Assembly (NCBI GenBank): GCA_051880475.1
Contig: JBJEOA010000046.1
Span: forward strand, 1 to 39,942
Direction: 5' to 3'
DNA: 39,942 nucleotides
Source: JAUUSJ01 sp051880475
GTDB taxonomy: Bacteria; Bacillota; Clostridia; Lachnospirales; Lachnospiraceae
The notes beneath the pieces are model-generated. The model did no database searches. It was not told the origin of the DNA and was given only the letters and a program-made list of their open reading frames with translations. Shown piece by piece: positions 38,710-39,942 of this stretch. How positions within the stretch are numbered: the stretch's first letter is position 1; each line of letters begins with the position of its first letter. The position numbers and the translations under genes are program-made.

Positions 38710-39933
38710 ATGAGAGAGATAGAATTATTGATTCCAGCAAGTAGCTTAGAAGTATTAAAAGTGGCAGTAACTTACGGCGCAAATGCGGTGTATATCGGAG
38801 GGGAAATGTTTGGTCTTCGCGCAAAGGCAAAGAATTTCTCTATGGATGATATCAAAGAAGGAGTGAAGTACGCTCATGAACATCATGTCCGTGTTTTTGT
38901 GACAGCCAATATTGTGGCACATAATGGGGATTTAGATGGAATTAGAGAGTATATTAAGGAATTAGATGAAATTGGTGTGGATGCATTGATTATTTCTGAT
39001 GCGGGTGTATTTTCTATCGCAAAAGAGGTTGCTCCAAATATGGAAATTCATATTAGTACGCAGGCAAATAGCACAAATTATGCGACATATAATTTCTGGT
39101 ATCAGATGGGGGCAAAACGTGTTGTGGCGGCGAGAGAGCTTTCCCTAGCTGAAATCAAAGAAATTAGAGAGCATATTGATGAAAATATGGAGATTGAATG
39201 TTTTATTCACGGTGCGATGTGTATTTCCCATTCAGGACGTTGCTTGCTCAGTAATTATTTTACGGGAAGAAATGCCAATATGGGTGCTTGTACACATCCA
39301 TGTCGCTGGAAGTATTATGTTGTGGAGGAGTCAAGACCGGGAGAGTATTTACCTGTGGAGGAGACAGAGCGAGGAACTTATATTTTTAATTCGAAGGATT
39401 TATGCATGATTGAATATGTGCCTGAGATGATTGAGGCAGGAATTGATAGTTTTAAGATTGAGGGAAGAATGAAGACTGCACTCTATGTGGCAGCAGTAGC
39501 TAGAACTTACAGAAAGGCGATTGATGATTATTTAAAGTCAGAGGAGTTATATAGACAAAATTTGGACTACTATAGAGCTGAAATTGCGAAATGTACGTAT
39601 AGACAATTTACAACGGGATTTTACTTTGGAAAGACAGATGAGAATTCCCAGATTTATGATAGCAATACTTACGTGAAGGAATATACGTATATTGGTATTG
39701 TTCAGAGTGAAAACGAAAAGGGATATTATGAGCTTGAGCAGAGAAATAAGTTTTCTGTCGGTGAGGAGATTGAGGCGATGAATCCAGATGGAACCAATCT
39801 CTTTGTGAAGGTTCTAGGAATAGAAGATGAGGATGGAAATGAGATGGAAAGTGCGCCACATCCAAAACAGAAAATTTTTATTAAGACAGATAAGAAATTA
39901 GAGCTTGGATGGGTGCTTCGAAGAAAAGAGTAG
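38710..39933 (+). CDS. U32 family protein, probable tRNA uridine hydroxylation protein TrhP
   Basis: Protein of 407 residues in the peptidase U32 family; TrhP/YegQ members hydroxylate U34 of tRNA using prephenate and are no longer thought to be simple proteases. The family signature ECFIHGAMCISHSGRCLLS is present near residues 160-178, followed by ACTHPCRWKY with further cysteines that probably bind an Fe-S cluster. The N-terminal barrel starts ELLIPASSLEVLKVAV, and the C-terminal domain ends GWVLRRKE. It follows trmR by 126 nt; together they would make ho5U34 and then mo5U34. B. subtilis has two TrhP genes (yrrN, yrrO) after yrrM; a second could lie beyond the window, which ends 9 nt after this stop codon. 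The ribosome-binding site AAAGGA is weak. Confidence 0.88.
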   Translation: MREIELLIPASSLEVLKVAVTYGANAVYIGGEMFGLRAKAKNFSMDDIKEGVKYAHEHHVRVFVTANIVAHNGDLDGIREYIKELDEIGVDALIISDAGVFSIAKEVAPNMEIHISTQANSTNYATYNFWYQMGAKRVVAARELSLAEIKEIREHIDENMEIECFIHGAMCISHSGRCLLSNYFTGRNANMGACTHPCRWKYYVVEESRPGEYLPVEETERGTYIFNSKDLCMIEYVPEMIEAGIDSFKIEGRMKTALYVAAVARTYRKAIDDYLKSEELYRQNLDYYRAEIAKCTYRQFTTGFYFGKTDENSQIYDSNTYVKEYTYIGIVQSENEKGYYELEQRNKFSVGEEIEAMNPDGTNLFVKVLGIEDEDGNEMESAPHPKQKIFIKTDKKLELGWVLRRKE

Positions 39934-39942
39934 ATAGTTTTT

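Overview
The window is chromosomal DNA from a low-GC, endospore-forming member of the Clostridia, most likely Lachnospiraceae. This rests on the AT-rich sequence, Firmicutes-type housekeeping genes (recU, remA, mrnC, rnjA, ireB, ylbF family), sporulation genes (spoIVA, sigH), a glutaminyl-tRNA synthetase, an NfnAB-type ferredoxin:NADP+ oxidoreductase pair, and small families common in Lachnospiraceae (DUF3783, a DUF6106-like membrane protein). The genus cannot be fixed from the sequence alone. Nearly all genes are on the + strand; spoIVA and an HPr-like gene are the exceptions. I see no insertion sequence, prophage, CRISPR array or obvious transferred island.

Layout. 60-4185: DUF3783 protein, Sir2 deacylase, citrate synthase (behind an unusually elaborate 450-bp upstream region) and a stand-alone fabH with a FabT-like operator. 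4261-7353: spoIVA (minus), rnhA and a small alarmone synthetase. 7389-13583: an RNA-modification run (RsmF-like m5C methyltransferase, RsuA-type and RluA-type pseudouridine synthases, YgiQ radical SAM protein), an unknown membrane protein and recU. 13685-15942: yicC-remA-gmk-rpoZ, an arrangement also seen in Bacillus. 16039-19299: cysS-mrnC-rlmB-sigH-tRNA-Thr(GGT), a Bacillus-like cluster without the rae1/yacP gene. 19563-24961: a secreted Ig-like/3D-domain wall protein, glnS, a gap with a perfect 28-bp-arm inverted repeat, then CIRCE-controlled groES-groEL. 25248-28053: nfnA-nfnB and an unknown membrane protein. 28614-32664: guaB with a long structured leader, then cysteine desulfurase and thiI. 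32774-33007: HPr-like gene on the minus strand. 33438-39933: mtaB, ireB-ruvX-DUF1292-rnjA, a YlbF-family gene, and the trmR/trhP pair for wobble-uridine modification.

Functional themes: translation quality and RNA modification (two aminoacyl-tRNA synthetases; thiI, mtaB, trmR, trhP, rlmB and three further rRNA/tRNA modifiers; RNase J, Mini-III and YicC nucleases), stress and sporulation control (SAS, groESL, sigH, spoIVA, remA, ireB), and central redox and nucleotide metabolism (citrate synthase, NfnAB, guaB, gmk). No complete new multi-gene system is evident. The most promising undescribed signals are non-coding: the citrate synthase upstream region (palindrome, promoter, terminated leader RNA with a tiny ORF), the 28-bp inverted repeat at 22604-22675, the guaB leader, and a hairpin covering the trmR ribosome-binding site. 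Start codons were moved from the longest ORF wherever a Shine-Dalgarno site or a promoter argued for it.
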